Shown: piece by piece, positions 13,386 through 27,900 of the stretch | How positions within the stretch are numbered: the first letter of the stretch is position 1 | Layout of the letters: every line of letters starts with the position of its first letter | Assembly (NCBI RefSeq): GCF_051020955.1 | Contig: NW_027476276.1 | Span: 124,001 to 188,000, forward strand | Direction: 5' to 3' | Length of the DNA: 64,000 nucleotides | From: Megalopta genalis | Taxonomy: Eukaryota > Arthropoda > Insecta > Hymenoptera > Halictidae | Made by a program: the position numbers and the translations under genes | Notes under the pieces: model-generated | What the model was told of the DNA's origin: nothing | Database searches by the model: none | The model's input: only the letters and a program-made list of their open reading frames with translations

Positions 13386-16300
13386 AGCGAAACACATGAT
13401 TTAGTTCCAAATCAATGCGAAGTAGAAGGTTTAGCTTCAAATCCAAGCGAAACACATGATTTTCCTTCAAATTAATGCGAAGTAGAAGGCTTATTCTCAA
13501 AGCCATGCGACACAAATGATTTAGCTTCAAATACTTGCGATATAATTGATATAGCATCAAATGCAGGCGAAACAAACGAGATAGCTTCAAATCTGTGCGA
13601 AACACATGATTTAGCTTCAAATCAAGGCGAAGTAGGAGGCATAGCTTCAAAGCCATGCGACACAAATGGTTTAGCTTCAAATACTTGCGATACAATTGAT
13701 ATAGCTTCAAATGCATGCGAAACAAACGAGTTAGCTTCAAATCCAAGCGAAACACATGATTTAGTTCCAAATCAATGCGAAGTAGAAGGCTTAGCTTCAA
13801 ATCCAAGCGAAACACATGATTTACTTCAAATTAATGCGAAGTAGAAGGCTTATCCTCAAAGCCATGCGACACAAATGATTTAGCTTCAAATACTTGCGAT
13901 ATAATTGATATAGCATCAAATGCAGGCGAAACAAACGAGTTAGCTTCAAATCTGTGCGAAACACATGATTTAGCTTCAAATCAATGCGAAGTAGGAGGCT
14001 TTGCTTCAAAGCCATGCGACACAAATGGTTTAGCTTCAAATACTTGCGATACAATTGATATAGCTTCAAATGCATGCGAAACAAACGAGTTAGCTTCAAA
14101 TCCAAGCAAAACAGATGATTTAGTTTCAAATCAATGCGAAGTAGAAGGCTTAGCTTCAAATCCATGCGACACAAATGATTTAGCTTCAAATACTTGCGAT
14201 AGAAGTGATATAGCTTCAATGCATGCGAAACAAACGAGTTAGCTTCAAATCCAAGCGAAACACATGATTTAGTTCCAAATCAATGCGAAGTAGAAGGCTT
14301 AGCTTCAAATCCATGCGACACAAATGATTTAGCTTCAAATACTTGCGATAGAAGTGATATAGCTTCAATGCAGGCGAAACAAACGAGTTAGCTTCAAAGC
14401 CATGCAACACAAATGATTTAGCTTCATATACTTGCGATATAAATGATATAGCTTCAAATGCAGGCGAAACAAACGAGTTAGCTTCAAATCCAAGCGAAAC
14501 ACATGAGTTAGTTTCAAATCAATGCGAAGCAGAAGGCTTAGCTTCAAATCCATGCGAAACAAATGATTTAGTTTCACATACTTGCGATATAAATGATATA
14601 GCTTCAAATGCAGGCGAAACAAACGAGTTAGCTTCAAATCCAAGCGAAGCACGTGATTTACCTTCAAATTAATGCGAAGTAGAAGGCTTATCCACAAAGC
14701 CATGCGACACAAATGATTTAGCTTCAAATACTTGCGATACAATTGATATAGCTTCAAATGCAGGCGAAACAAGCGAGTTAGCTTCAAAGCCATGCAACAC
14801 AAATGATTTAGCTTCATATACTTGCGATATAAATGATATAGCTTCAAATGCAGGCGAAACAAACGAGTTAGCTTCAAATCCAAGCGAAACACATGGTTTA
14901 GTTTCAAATCAATGCGAAGTAGGAGGCTTATCCTCAAAGCCATGCGACACAAATGATTTAGCTTCAAATACTTGCGATATAATTGATATAGCATCAAATG
15001 CATGCGAATCAAACGAGTTAGCTTCAAATCTGTGCGAAACACATGATTTAGCTTCAAATCAATGCAAAGTAGAAGGCTTATCTTCAATGCCATGGGACAC
15101 AAATGATTTAGCTTCAAATACTTGCGATATAATTGATATAGCTTCAAATGCAGGCGAAACAAACGAGTTAGCTTCAAATCTGTGCGAAACACATGATTTA
15201 GCTTCAAATTCATGCGAAACACATGGTTTAGCTTCATATTCTTGCGAAAAAAAAGGTTTAGATTCAGATACTTGTGATAAACATGATTTAGCTTCAAATG
15301 CAGGCGAAACAAACGAATTAGTTTCAAATCCAAGCGAAACACATGATTTACCTTCAAATTAATGCGAAGTAGAAGGCTTATCCTCAAAGCCATGCGACAC
15401 AAATGATTCAGATTCAAATACTTGCAATATAGTTGATATAGCTTCAAATGCAGGCGAAACAAACGAGGTAGCTTCAAATCCAAGCGAAACACATGATTTA
15501 GTTCCAAATCAATGCGAAGTAGGAGGCTTATCCTCAAAGCCATGCGACACAAATGATTTAACTTCAAATACTTGCGATATAATTGATATAGCTTCAAATG
15601 CAGGCGAAATAAACGAGTTAGCCTCAAATCTATGTGAAACACATGAGTCAGCTTCTAATTCATGCGAAACACATGGTTTAGCTTCATATTCTTGCGAAAC
15701 AAATGGTTTAGATTCCGATAATTGTGATAAACATTATTTAGCTTCAAATGCAGGCGAAACACATAATTTAGATACAAACCAATGCGACGTAGAAGGCTTA
15801 GCTTCAAATCCATGCGAAACACATGATTTAGCATCAATTCCATGGGAGAAAAATGATTTAGATTCAAATTCATGCGTAACATATGGTTTAGCTTCATATT
15901 CTTGTGAAACAAATGGTTTTGCTTCTGATAATTGTGATAAACATGATTTGGCTTCAACTGCATACGAATCAAACGAGTTAGCTTCAAATTCAAGGGAAAC
16001 ACATGATTTAGATTCAAATTAATGCGAAGTAGAAGGCTTATCCTCAAAGCCATGCGACACAAATGGTTTAGCTTCAAATACTTGCGATACAATTGATATA
16101 GCTTCAAATGCATGCGAAACAAACGAGTTAGCTTCAAATCCAAGCGAAACACATGATTTAGTTCCAAATCAATGCGAAGTAGAAGGCTTAGCTTCAAATC
16201 CAAGCGAAACACATGATTTACCTTCAAATTAATGCAAAGTGGAAGGCTTATGCTCAAAGCCATGCGACACAAATGATTTAGCTTCAAATACTTGCGATAT

Positions 16301-19300
16301 AATTGATATAGCTTCAAATGCAGGCGAAACAAACGAGTTAGCTTCAAATCTGTGCGAAAAACATGATTTAGCTTCAAATTAATGCGAAACACATGGTTTA
16401 GCATCATATTCTTGCGAAACAAATGGTTTAGATTCAGATAATTGTGATAAACATGATTTAGCTTCAAATGCAGGCGAAACAAACGAGTTACCTTCATATC
16501 CAAGCGAAGCACGTGATTTACCTTCAAATTAATGCAAAGTAGAAGGCTTATCCTCAAAGCAATGCGACACAAATGATTTAGCTTCAAATACTTGCGATAC
16601 AATTGATATAGCTTCAAATGCATGCGAAACAAACGAGTTAGCTTCAAATCCAAGCGAAACACATGATTTAGTACCAAATCAATGCGAAGTAGAAGGTTTA
16701 GCTTCAAATCCATGCGACACAAATGATTTAGCTTCAAATACTTGCGATAGAAGTGATATAGCTTCAATGCAGGCGAAACAAACGAGTTAGCTTCAAAGCC
16801 ATGCAACACAAATGATTTAGCTTCATATACTTGCGATATAAATGATATAGCTTCAAATGCAGGCGAAACAAACGAGTTAGCTTCAAATCCAAGCGAAACA
16901 CATGGTTTAGTTTCAAATCAATGCGAAGTAGGAGGCTTATCCTCAAAGCCATGCGAAACAAATGATTTAGCTTCAAATACTTGCGATATAACTGATATAG
17001 CTTCAAATGCAGGCGAAATAAACGAGTTAGCTTCAAATCTGTGCGAAACACATGATTTAGTTCCAAATCAATGCGAAGTAGAAGGTTTAGCTTCAAATCC
17101 AAGCGAAACACATGATTTTCCTTCAAATTAATGCGAAGTAGAAGGCTTATTCTCAAAGCCATGCGACACAAATGATTTAGCTTCAAATACTTGCGATATA
17201 ATTGATATAGCATCAAATGCAGGCGAAACAAACGAGATAGCTTCAAATCTGTGCGAAACACATGATTTAGCTTCAAATCAAGGCGAAGTAGGAGGCATAG
17301 CTTCAAAGCCATGCGACACAAATGGTTTAGCTTCAAATACTTGCGATACAATTGATATAGCTTCAAATGCATGCGAAACAAACGAGTTAGCTTCAAATCC
17401 AAGCGAAACACATGATTTAGTTCCAAATCAATGCGAAGTAGAAGGCTTAGCTTCAAATCCAAGCGAAACACATGATTTACTTCAAATTAATGCGAAGTAG
17501 AAGGCTTATCCTCAAAGCCATGCGACACAAATGATTTAGCTTCAAATACTTGCGATATAATTGATATAGCATCAAATGCAGGCGAAACAAACGAGTTAGC
17601 TTCAAATCTGTGCGAAACACATGATTTAGCTTCAAATCAATGCGAAGTAGGAGGCTTTGCTTCAAAGCCATGCGACACAAATGGTTTAGCTTCAAATACT
17701 TGCGATACAATTGATATAGCTTCAAATGCATGCGAAACAAACGAGTTAGCTTCAAATCCAAGCAAAACAGATGATTTAGTTTCAAATCAATGCGAAGTAG
17801 AAGGCTTAGCTTCAAATCCATGCGACACAAATGATTTAGCTTCAAATACTTGCGATAGAAGTGATATAGCTTCAATGCATGCGAAACAAACGAGTTAGCT
17901 TCAAATCCAAGCGAAACACATGATTTAGTTCCAAATCAATGCGAAGTAGAAGGCTTAGCTTCAAATCCATGCGACACAAATGATTTAGCTTCAAATACTT
18001 GCGATAGAAGTGATATAGCTTCAATGCAGGCGAAACAAACGAGTTAGCTTCAAAGCCATGCAACACAAATGATTTAGCTTCATATACTTGCGATATAAAT
18101 GATATAGCTTCAAATGCAGGCGAAACAAACGAGTTAGCTTCAAATCCAAGCGAAACACATGAGTTAGTTTCAAATCAATGCGAAGCAGAAGGCTTAGCTT
18201 CAAATCCATGCGAAACAAATGATTTAGTTTCACATACTTGCGATATAAATGATATAGCTTCAAATGCAGGCGAAACAAACGAGTTAGCTTCAAATCCAAG
18301 CGAAGCACGTGATTTACCTTCAAATTAATGCGAAGTAGAAGGCTTATCCACAAAGCCATGCGACACAAATGATTTAGCTTCAAATACTTGCGATACAATT
18401 GATATAGCTTCAAATGCAGGCGAAACAAGCGAGTTAGCTTCAAAGCCATGCAACACAAATGATTTAGCTTCATATACTTGCGATATAAATGATATAGCTT
18501 CAAATGCAGGCGAAACAAACGAGTTAGCTTCAAATCCAAGCGAAACACATGGTTTAGTTTCAAATCAATGCGAAGTAGGAGGCTTATCCTCAAAGCCATG
18601 CGACACAAATGATTTAGCTTCAAATACTTGCGATATAATTGATATAGCATCAAATGCATGCGAATCAAACGAGTTAGCTTCAAATCTGTGCGAAACACAT
18701 GATTTAGCTTCAAATCAATGCAAAGTAGAAGGCTTATCTTCAATGCCATGGGACACAAATGATTTAGCTTCAAATACTTGCGATATAATTGATATAGCTT
18801 CAAATGCAGGCGAAACAAACGAGTTAGCTTCAAATCTGTGCGAAACACATGATTTAGCTTCAAATTCATGCGAAACACATGGTTTAGCTTCATATTCTTG
18901 CGAAAAAAAAGGTTTAGATTCAGATACTTGTGATAAACATGATTTAGCTTCAAATGCAGGCGAAACAAACGAATTAGTTTCAAATCCAAGCGAAACACAT
19001 GATTTACCTTCAAATTAATGCGAAGTAGAAGGCTTATCCTCAAAGCCATGCGACACAAATGATTCAGATTCAAATACTTGCAATATAGTTGATATAGCTT
19101 CAAATGCAGGCGAAACAAACGAGGTAGCTTCAAATCCAAGCGAAACACATGATTTAGTTCCAAATCAATGCGAAGTAGGAGGCTTATCCTCAAAGCCATG
19201 CGACACAAATGATTTAACTTCAAATACTTGCGATATAATTGATATAGCTTCAAATGCAGGCGAAATAAACGAGTTAGCCTCAAATCTATGTGAAACACAT

Positions 19301-20697
19301 GAGTCAGCTTCTAATTCATGCGAAACACATGGTTTAGCTTCATATTCTTGCGAAACAAATGGTTTAGATTCCGATAATTGTGATAAACATTATTTAGCTT
19401 CAAATGCAGGCGAAACACATAATTTAGATACAAACCAATGCGACGTAGAAGGCTTAGCTTCAAATCCATGCGAAACACATGATTTAGCATCAATTCCATG
19501 GGAGAAAAATGATTTAGATTCAAATTCATGCGTAACATATGGTTTAGCTTCATATTCTTGTGAAACAAATGGTTTTGCTTCTGATAATTGTGATAAACAT
19601 GATTTGGCTTCAACTGCATACGAATCAAACGAGTTAGCTTCAAATTCAAGGGAAACACATGATTTAGATTCAAATTAATGCGAAGTAGAAGGCTTATCCT
19701 CAAAGCCATGCGACACAAATGGTTTAGCTTCAAATACTTGCGATACAATTGATATAGCTTCAAATGCATGCGAAACAAACGAGTTAGCTTCAAATCCAAG
19801 CGAAACACATGATTTAGTTCCAAATCAATGCGAAGTAGAAGGCTTAGCTTCAAATCCAAGCGAAACACATGATTTACCTTCAAATTAATGCAAAGTGGAA
19901 GGCTTATGCTCAAAGCCATGCGACACAAATGATTTAGCTTCAAATACTTGCGATATAATTGATATAGCTTCAAATGCAGGCGAAACAAACGAGTTAGCTT
20001 CAAATCTGTGCGAAAAACATGATTTAGCTTCAAATTAATGCGAAACACATGGTTTAGCATCATATTCTTGCGAAACAAATGGTTTAGATTCAGATAATTG
20101 TGATAAACATGATTTAGCTTCAAATGCAGGCGAAACAAACGAGTTACCTTCATATCCAAGCGAAGCACGTGATTTACCTTCAAATTAATGCAAAGTAGAA
20201 GGCTTATCCTCAAAGCAATGCGACACAAATGATTTAGCTTCAAATACTTGCGATACAATTGATATAGCTTCAAATGCATGCGAAACAAACGAGTTAGCTT
20301 CAAATCCAAGCGAAACACATGATTTAGTACCAATCAATGCGAAGTAGAAGGTTTAGCTTCAAATCCATGCGACACAAATGATTTAGCTTCAAATACTTGC
20401 GATAGAAGTGATATAGCTTCAATGCAGGCGAAACAAACGAGTTAGCTTCAAAGCCATGCAACACAAATGATTTAGCTTCATATACTTGCGATATAAATGA
20501 TATAGCTTCAATGCAGGCGAAACAAACGAGTTAGCTTCAAATCCAAGCGAAACACATGGTTTAGTTTCAAATCAATGCGAAGTAGGAGGCTTATCCTCAA
20601 AGCCATGCGAAACAAATGATTTAGCTTCAAATACTTGCGATATAACTGATATAGCTTCAAATGCAGGCGAAATAAACGAGTTAGCTTCAAATCTGTG
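13386..20697. repeat. Tandem duplication, two copies of about 3656 bases
   Basis: Copy one is about 13386-17041 and copy two about 17042-20696. The offset is 3656 over most of the length, equal to 122 monomers minus four one-base deletions (near 13823, 14217, 14366 and 16764). Copy two has lost single bases near 20332 and 20508, which breaks open frames that are continuous in copy one. The start of a third copy follows at about 20698 and runs into the diverged block. Differences between the copies are very few. Confidence 0.85.
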
Positions 20698-23600
20698 CGA
20701 AACACATGATTTAGTTCCAAATCAATGCGAAGTAGAAGGTTTAGCTTCAATCCAAGCGAAACACATGATTTTCCTTCAAATTAATGCGAAGTAGAAGGCT
20801 TATTCTCAAAGCCATGCGACCACAAATGATTTAGCTTCAAATACTTGCGATATAATTGATATAGCATCAACTGCAGGCGAAACAAACGAGTTAGCTTCAA
20901 ATCTGTGCGAAACACATGATTTAGCTTCAAATCAATCCGAAGTAGAAGGCTTAGCTTCAAAGCGATGCGACACAAATGATTTAGCTTCAAATACTTGCGA
21001 TATAACTGATGTAGCTTCAAACGCAGGCGAAACAATCGCGTTAGCTTCAAATCCAAGGGACACCAATGATTTAGCTGCGAATCAATGCTATGTAGAAGGT
21101 TTAGCTTCAAATCCATGCGACACAAATGTTTTAGCTTCAAATACTTGCGATATAAATGATATAGCTCCAAATGCAGGCGATACAAACGAGTTAGCTTCTA
21201 ATCCATCCGAAACTTATGATTTTGCAACAAATCAATGCGAACTAGATGTCTTAGCTTCTAATCCATGCGGAAAAAATGATTTAGCTTCAAATTCTTGCTA
21301 TATAAGTGATATAGATTCTACTCCAGGCGAAACAAACGAGATAGCATCGAATTCATGCGAAACACATGATTTAGCTGTAAATCAATGCTATGTAGAAGGT
21401 TTAGCTTCAAATCCATGTAATACACAAGATTTAGCTTCAAATCAATGCGATGTATTAGGTTTAGCTTTAAATCAATTCGAAGCATACGGCTTAGATTCAA
21501 ATCCGTGCCAATCAAATGGTTTAGCTGCAATTACATGTGATATACGTTATTTAGATGCAACTGCATGCGCAAAAAACGAGTTAGCTTCAAATCCATGCTA
21601 AACACATGATTTAGCAGCAAATAAATGCGATGTAGTAGGTTTAGCTGCAAATCCATGCGAGAACAATGATTTAGCTTCAGATACTTCCGCTATAAGTGAT
21701 ATAGCTTCAAATGCAGTCGAAACAAACGAGTTAGCTTCAAATCCAAGCGAATCACAAGATTTATCTTAAAATCAATGCAATTTAGAAGGTTTAGTTTCAA
21801 ATCCATGCCAAACAAATGAGAGAGCTTCAAAACACTTGGGATATAGGTGATATAGCTTCAGCTGCATGCGAAACAAACGAGTTAGATTTAAGTCCATGCG
21901 AAACACATGATTTAGCTGCAAATCAATGCGATGCAGAAGGTTTAGCTTCAAATCCATGCGATGCACAAGATTTAGCATCAAATCAGTGCGATGTAGAAAG
22001 TTTAGCTTCAAATCTATGCGAAACACATGATTTAGCTTCTAATCAATGCGTAGTAGAAGGCGTAGCTTCAAATCCACGCGACAAAAATGATTTAGCTTCA
22101 AATACTTGCGATATAATTGATAAGGCTTCAAATGCAGGCGAAACAAACGAATTTCTTTCTAATCCATGCGAAACAAATGACTTAGCTTCAAATCCAAGCG
22201 AGACACATGATTTCGCTTCAAATCAATGCGAAGGAGAAAGCTTTGCTTCAAATCAATGCGAATCAACTGATTTGGCTTCAAATACTTGAGAATATAAATG
22301 ATGTAGCTTCAAATGGAGGCGAAACAAACGAGTTAGCTTCAAATCCATGCAAAACACATGATTTATCTTCAAATCAATGCGAAGTAGAAGGCTTAGCTTC
22401 AAATCCAAGCGAAACACATGATTTAGCTTCAAATCAATTTGAGGTAGAAAGATGAGCTTCAAATCCATGCGAATCAAATGATTTAGCTTTAAATCAATGC
22501 GAAGTAGAAGGCTTAGCTTCAAATCCGTGCGACTCAAATGATTTAGCTTCAAATACTTGCGATATAAGTGATATAGCTTCAAATGCAGGCGAATCAAACG
22601 AGTTAGCTTCAAATCCAAGCGAAACACATGATTTAGTTTCAAATCAATGCGAAATAGAAGGCATAGCTTCAAATCCATGCGAAACAAATGATTTAGCTTT
22701 ACATACTTGCGATATAAATAATATAGCTTCAAATGCAGGCGAAACAAACGAGTTAGCTTCAAATCTGTGCGGAACACATGATTTACCTTCATATCCAAGC
22801 GAAACACATGATTTACCTACAAATTAATGCAAAGTAGAAGGCTTATCTTCACAGCCATGCGACACAAATGATTTAGCTTCAAATACTGGCGATATAATTG
22901 ATATAGCTTCAAACGCAGGCGAAACAATCGCGTTAGCTTCAAATCCAAGGGAAACAAATGATTTAGCTTCAGATACTTGTGATATAAATGATATAGCTTC
23001 AAATGCAGGCGAAACGAATGAGTTAGATACAAATCCATGCGAAACACATTATTTAGCTTCAAATCAATGCGAAGTAGACGACGTAGCTTCAAATCCATGC
23101 GGAACAAATGGTTTAGCTACAAATACTTGTGATATACATGATTTAGCTTCAATTGCATGCGAAACAATCGACCTAGCCTCAAATCCAAGCGAAACACATG
23201 ATTTAGCATGAAATCAAGGCGAAGTAGAAGACTTAGCTCCAAATCAATGTGGAACACATGATTTAGCTTCAAATCAATCCGAAGTAAAAGACTTAACTTC
23301 AAATCAATGCGAAGCAACCGGTTTATCTTCAAATACTTGTGATATTCATGATTTAAATTTGACTGCATGCGAACCGAACGAGTTAGCTTCAAATCCAAGC
23401 GTAACACATGATTTAGCTTCAAATCAATGAGAAGTAGGAAGCTTAGCTTCAAATCCAATCGAATCACAAGATTTAGCTTCAAATCAATGAGAAGTAGAAA
23501 GCTTAGCTTAAAATCCATGCGAATCAAATGATTTAGCTTCAAATACTTGTGATATACATGATATAGCACCAAATGCAGGCAAAACAAACGAGTTTTCTTC

Positions 23601-24900
23601 AAATCCATGCGGAACACATGATTTAACTGCAAATTAATGCGATGTAGAAGGTTTAGAGTCAAATCCATGCGACACAAAAGAATTAGCTTCAAATGCTTGC
23701 GAAATAGATGGTACAGATTCAAATAAAGTCGAAACAAACGAGATATCTTCAAATCCATGCAAAACACATGATTTTGCTTCAAATCAATGCGAAGTAGAAG
23801 GCTTAGCTTCAAATCCATGCGAATAAAATGAATTAGCTTCGCATACGTGTGATATACATGATATAGCTTCAAATGCAGGCAGAACAGCGAGTAAGCTTCG
23901 AATCCATGCGAAAAACATGATTTAGCTTCAAAGCAGTGCGAAGTAGAACGCTTAGATTCAAATCCATATGAATCAACTGGTTTATCTTCAAATACATGTG
24001 AAATACATGACTGAGCTTCAATTGCATGCGAAACAATCGTGTTAGCTTCAAATCCACGCAAATCACATGATTTAGCTTCCAATCAATGCGAAGTAGAAGG
24101 CTTAGCTTCAAATCCAAGCGAAACAAATGATTTAGCTTCAAATCAATGCGAAGGAGAAAGCTAGGCTTCAAACTCATGCGAAACAAATGATTTAGCTTCA
24201 AATACTTGTGATATACATGATATATCTTCAAATGCAGGCGAAACAAACGAGTTTTCTTCAAATCCATGCGACACAAATGATTTAGCTTCTGATACTTACG
24301 ATATCAGTGATATAGCTTCAAATGCAGACGAATCAAACGAGTTAGCTTCAAATCCGTGCGACAGAAATGATTACGCTTCAGATACTTGCGATATAAGTGA
24401 TATAGATTCAAATGAATACGAAGCAAATGAGTTAGCATCGAATCCACGCGAAACACATTATTTAGCTTCAAAACAGTGCGAATTAAAAGGCTTCGCTTCA
24501 AATCCATGCGAAACGAAAGATTTAGCTTCAAATACTTGCGAATATAAGTGATGTAGCTTCAAATGCAGACGAAACAAACGAGTTAGCTTCAAATCCAATC
24601 GAAACACATGATTTAGCTTAAAATTCATGCGAAACACATGGATTAGATTCAAATTCGTGCGAAACAAATGATTTAGCTTCAGATACTTGTGGTATATATG
24701 ATTTAGAATCAACTGCATGCGAAACAGACGAGTTAGCCTCAAATCCAAGCGATACACACGATTTAGATTCAAATTCATGCGACACACATGATTTAGCTTC
24801 AAATCAATGCGAAGTAGAAGGCTTAGCTTCAAATACATGAGAAACAAATGATACTTGCGATACAAGAGATGTAGTTTCAGATGCAGGCAAAACAAGCGAG
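20698..24900. repeat. Diverged satellite block
   Basis: The same 30-base period and TTAGCTTCAAAT core persist, but neighbouring monomers differ at many more positions than in the left block. The TTCAATGCAGGCG deletion marker is absent and the 150-base order is blurred. Irregular units include a monomer that lost 12 bases near 24838-24855, with the reading register kept. I see no gene. The pattern fits older, less recently exchanged array DNA. Confidence 0.85.
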
Positions 24901-27900
24901 TTATCTACAAATGCATGCGAAACGCATGATTTAGCTTCAAATCAATGCGAAGTAGAAGGCGTAGCTTCAAAACCATGCGACTCAAATGATTTAGCTTCAA
25001 ATACTTGCGATATAATTGATAAAGCTTCAAATGCAGGCGAAACAAACGAGTTAGCTTCAAATCCAAGCGAAACACATGATTTTGTTTCAAATCAATGCGA
25101 AGTAGAAGGCTTAGCTTCAAATCCATGCGACACAAATGATTTAGCTTCAAATACTTGCGATAGAAGTGATATGGCTGCAATGCAGGCGAAACAAACGAGT
25201 TAGCTTCAAAGCCATGCGACACAAATGATTTAGCTTCAAATACTTACGATATAATTGATATAGCTTCAAATGCAGGCGAAACAAACGAGTTAGCTTCAAA
25301 TCCAAGCGAAACACATGATTTAGTTTCAAATAAACGCGAAATAGTAGGCTTAGCTTCAAATCCATGCGAAACAAATGATTTAGCTTCACGTACTTGCGAT
25401 ATAAATAATATAGCTTCAAATGCAGGCGAAAAACAAACGAGTTAGCTTAAAATCTGTGCGAAACACATGGTTTAGATTCAAATTCGTACGAAACACATGG
25501 TTTAGCTTCATAGTCTTGTGAAACAAATGATTTAGCTTCAATTACTTGCGATATAAATGATATAGCTTCAAATGCAGGCAAAACAAACGAGTTAGCTTCA
25601 AATCCATGCGGAACACATGATTTAGCTTCAAATCAATGCGAAGTAGATGGCGTAGCTTTAAAACCATGCGACACAAATGATTTAGCTTCAAATACTTGCG
25701 ATATAATTGATAAAGCTTCAAATGCAGGCGAAACAAACGAGTTAGCTACAAATCCAAGCGAAACACACGATTTAGTTTCAAATCAATGCGAAGTAGAAGG
25801 TTTAGCTTCAAATCCATGCGACACAAATGATTTAGCTTCAAATACTTGCGATAGAAGTGATATAGCTTCAATGCAGGCGAAACAAACGAGTTAGCTTCAA
25901 AGCCATGCAACACAAATGATTTAGCTTCATATACTTGCGATATAAATGATATAGCTTCAAATGCAGGCGAAACAAACGAGTTAGCTTCAAATCCAAGCGA
26001 AACACATGATTTAGTTTCAAATCAATGCGAAGCAGAAGGCTTAGCTTCAAATACATGCGAAACAAATGATTTAGTTTCACATACTTGCGATATAAATGAT
26101 ATAGCTTCAAATGCAGGCGAAACAAACGAGTTAGCTTCAAATCCAAGCGAAGTACGTGATTTACCTTCAAATTAATGCGAAGTAGAAGGCTTATCCACAA
26201 AGCCATGCGACACAAATGATTTAGCTTCAAATACTTGCGATACAATTGATATAGCTTCAAATGCAGGCGAAACAAACGAGTTAGCTTCAAATGCAATTGA
26301 AACACATGATTTAGTTTCAAATCAATGCGAAGCAGAAGGCTTAGCTTCAAATCCATGCGAAACAAATGATTTAGTTTCACATACTTGCGATATAAATGAT
26401 ATAGCTTCAAATGCTGGCGAAACAAACGAGTTAGCTTCAAATCCAATCGAAGCACGTGATTTACCTTCAAATTAATGCGAAGTAGAAGGCTTATCCACAA
26501 AGCCATGCGACACAAATGATTTAGCTTCAAATACTTGCGATACAATTGATATAGCTTCAAATGCATGCGAAACAAACGAGTTAGCTTCAAATCCAAGCGA
26601 AACACATGATTTAGTACCAAATCAATGCGAAGTAGAAGGCTTAGCTTCAAATCCATGCGACACAAATGATTTAGCTTCAAATACTTGCGATAGAAGTGAT
26701 ATAGCTTCAATGCAGGCGAAACAAACGAGTTAGCTTCAAAGCCATGCAACACAAATGATTTAGCTTCATATACTTGCGATATAAATGATATAGCTTCAAA
26801 TGCAGGAGAATCAAACGAGTTAGCTTCAAATCCAAGCGAAACACATGATTTAGTTTCAAATCAATGCGAAGCAGAAGGATTAGCTTCAAATAAATGCGAA
26901 ACAAATGATTTTGTTTCACATACTTGCGATATAAATGATATAGCTTCAAATGCAGGCGAAACAAACGAGTTAGCTTCAAATCCAAGCGAAGCACGTGATT
27001 TACCTTCAAATTAATGCGAAGTAGAAGGCTTATCCACAAAGCCATGCGACACAAATGATTTAGCTTCAAATACTTGCGATACAATTGATATAGCTTCAAA
27101 TGCAGGCGAAATAAACGAGTTAGCTTCAAATCTGTGCGAAACACATGATTTAGCTTCAAATCCATGCGAACCACATGATTTAGTTTCAAATCAATGTGAA
27201 GTAGTAGGCTTAGCTTCAAATCCATGCGAAACACATGATTTAGTTACAAATCAATGCGAAGCAGAAGGCTTAGCTTCAAATCCATGCGAATAAAATGAAT
27301 TAGCTTCGCATACGTGTGATATACATGATATAGCTACAAATGCAGGCAGAACAGCGAGTAAGCTTCGAATCCATGCGAAAAACATGATTTAGCTTCAAAG
27401 CAGTGCGAAGTAGAACCCTTAGATTCAAATCCATATGAATCAACTGGTTTATCTTCAAATACATGTGAAATACGTGACTCAGCTTCAATTGCATGCCAAA
27501 CAATCGTGTTAGCTTCAAATCCACGCAAATCACATGATTTAGCTTCCAATCAATGCGAAGTAGAAGGCTTAGCTTCAAATCCAAGCGAAACAAATGATTT
27601 AGCTTCAAATCAATGCGAAGGAGAAAGCTAGGCTTCAAACTCATGCGAAACAAATGATTTAGCTTCAAATACTTGTGATATACATGATATATCTTCCAAT
27701 GCAGGCGAAACAAACGAGTTTTCTTCAAATCCATGCGAAATACATGACTTAGCTTCAAATCCATGAAAAGCACATGATATGGCTTCAAACCAATGCGAAG
27801 TAGAAGGCTGAGTTTCAAATACATGTGAAACAAATGGTTTAGTTTCAAATACTTGCGATATAAGTGATATAGATTCAACTGCAGGCGAAACAAACGCGTT

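Larger units (their letters stand above)
1..20697. repeat. Homogenised 30-base satellite, left block
   Basis: Continuous head-to-tail 30-base monomers. Nearly all keep TGCGA (or AGCGA, GGCGA) and the core TTAGCTTCAAAT, while the bases between them define types. Read in the plus frame the types are CETHDLASNP, CEVEGLASNP, CDTNDLASNT, CDIIDIASNA and GETNELASNP. They recur in this order about every five monomers (150 bases), seen plainly at 2212-2640. Six-unit versions carry extra CETHGLASYS and CETNGLDSDN types (for example 707-800 and 1427-1520). A one-base-deleted variant (TTCAATGCAGGCG instead of TTCAAATGCAGGCG) recurs through the block. The block contains large tandem duplications listed separately. 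Monomer GC is about 37 percent. The array starts mid-monomer at base 1, so it continues outside the window. No gene is seen here; plus-frame TAA stops recur in the consensus itself. Confidence 0.95.
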
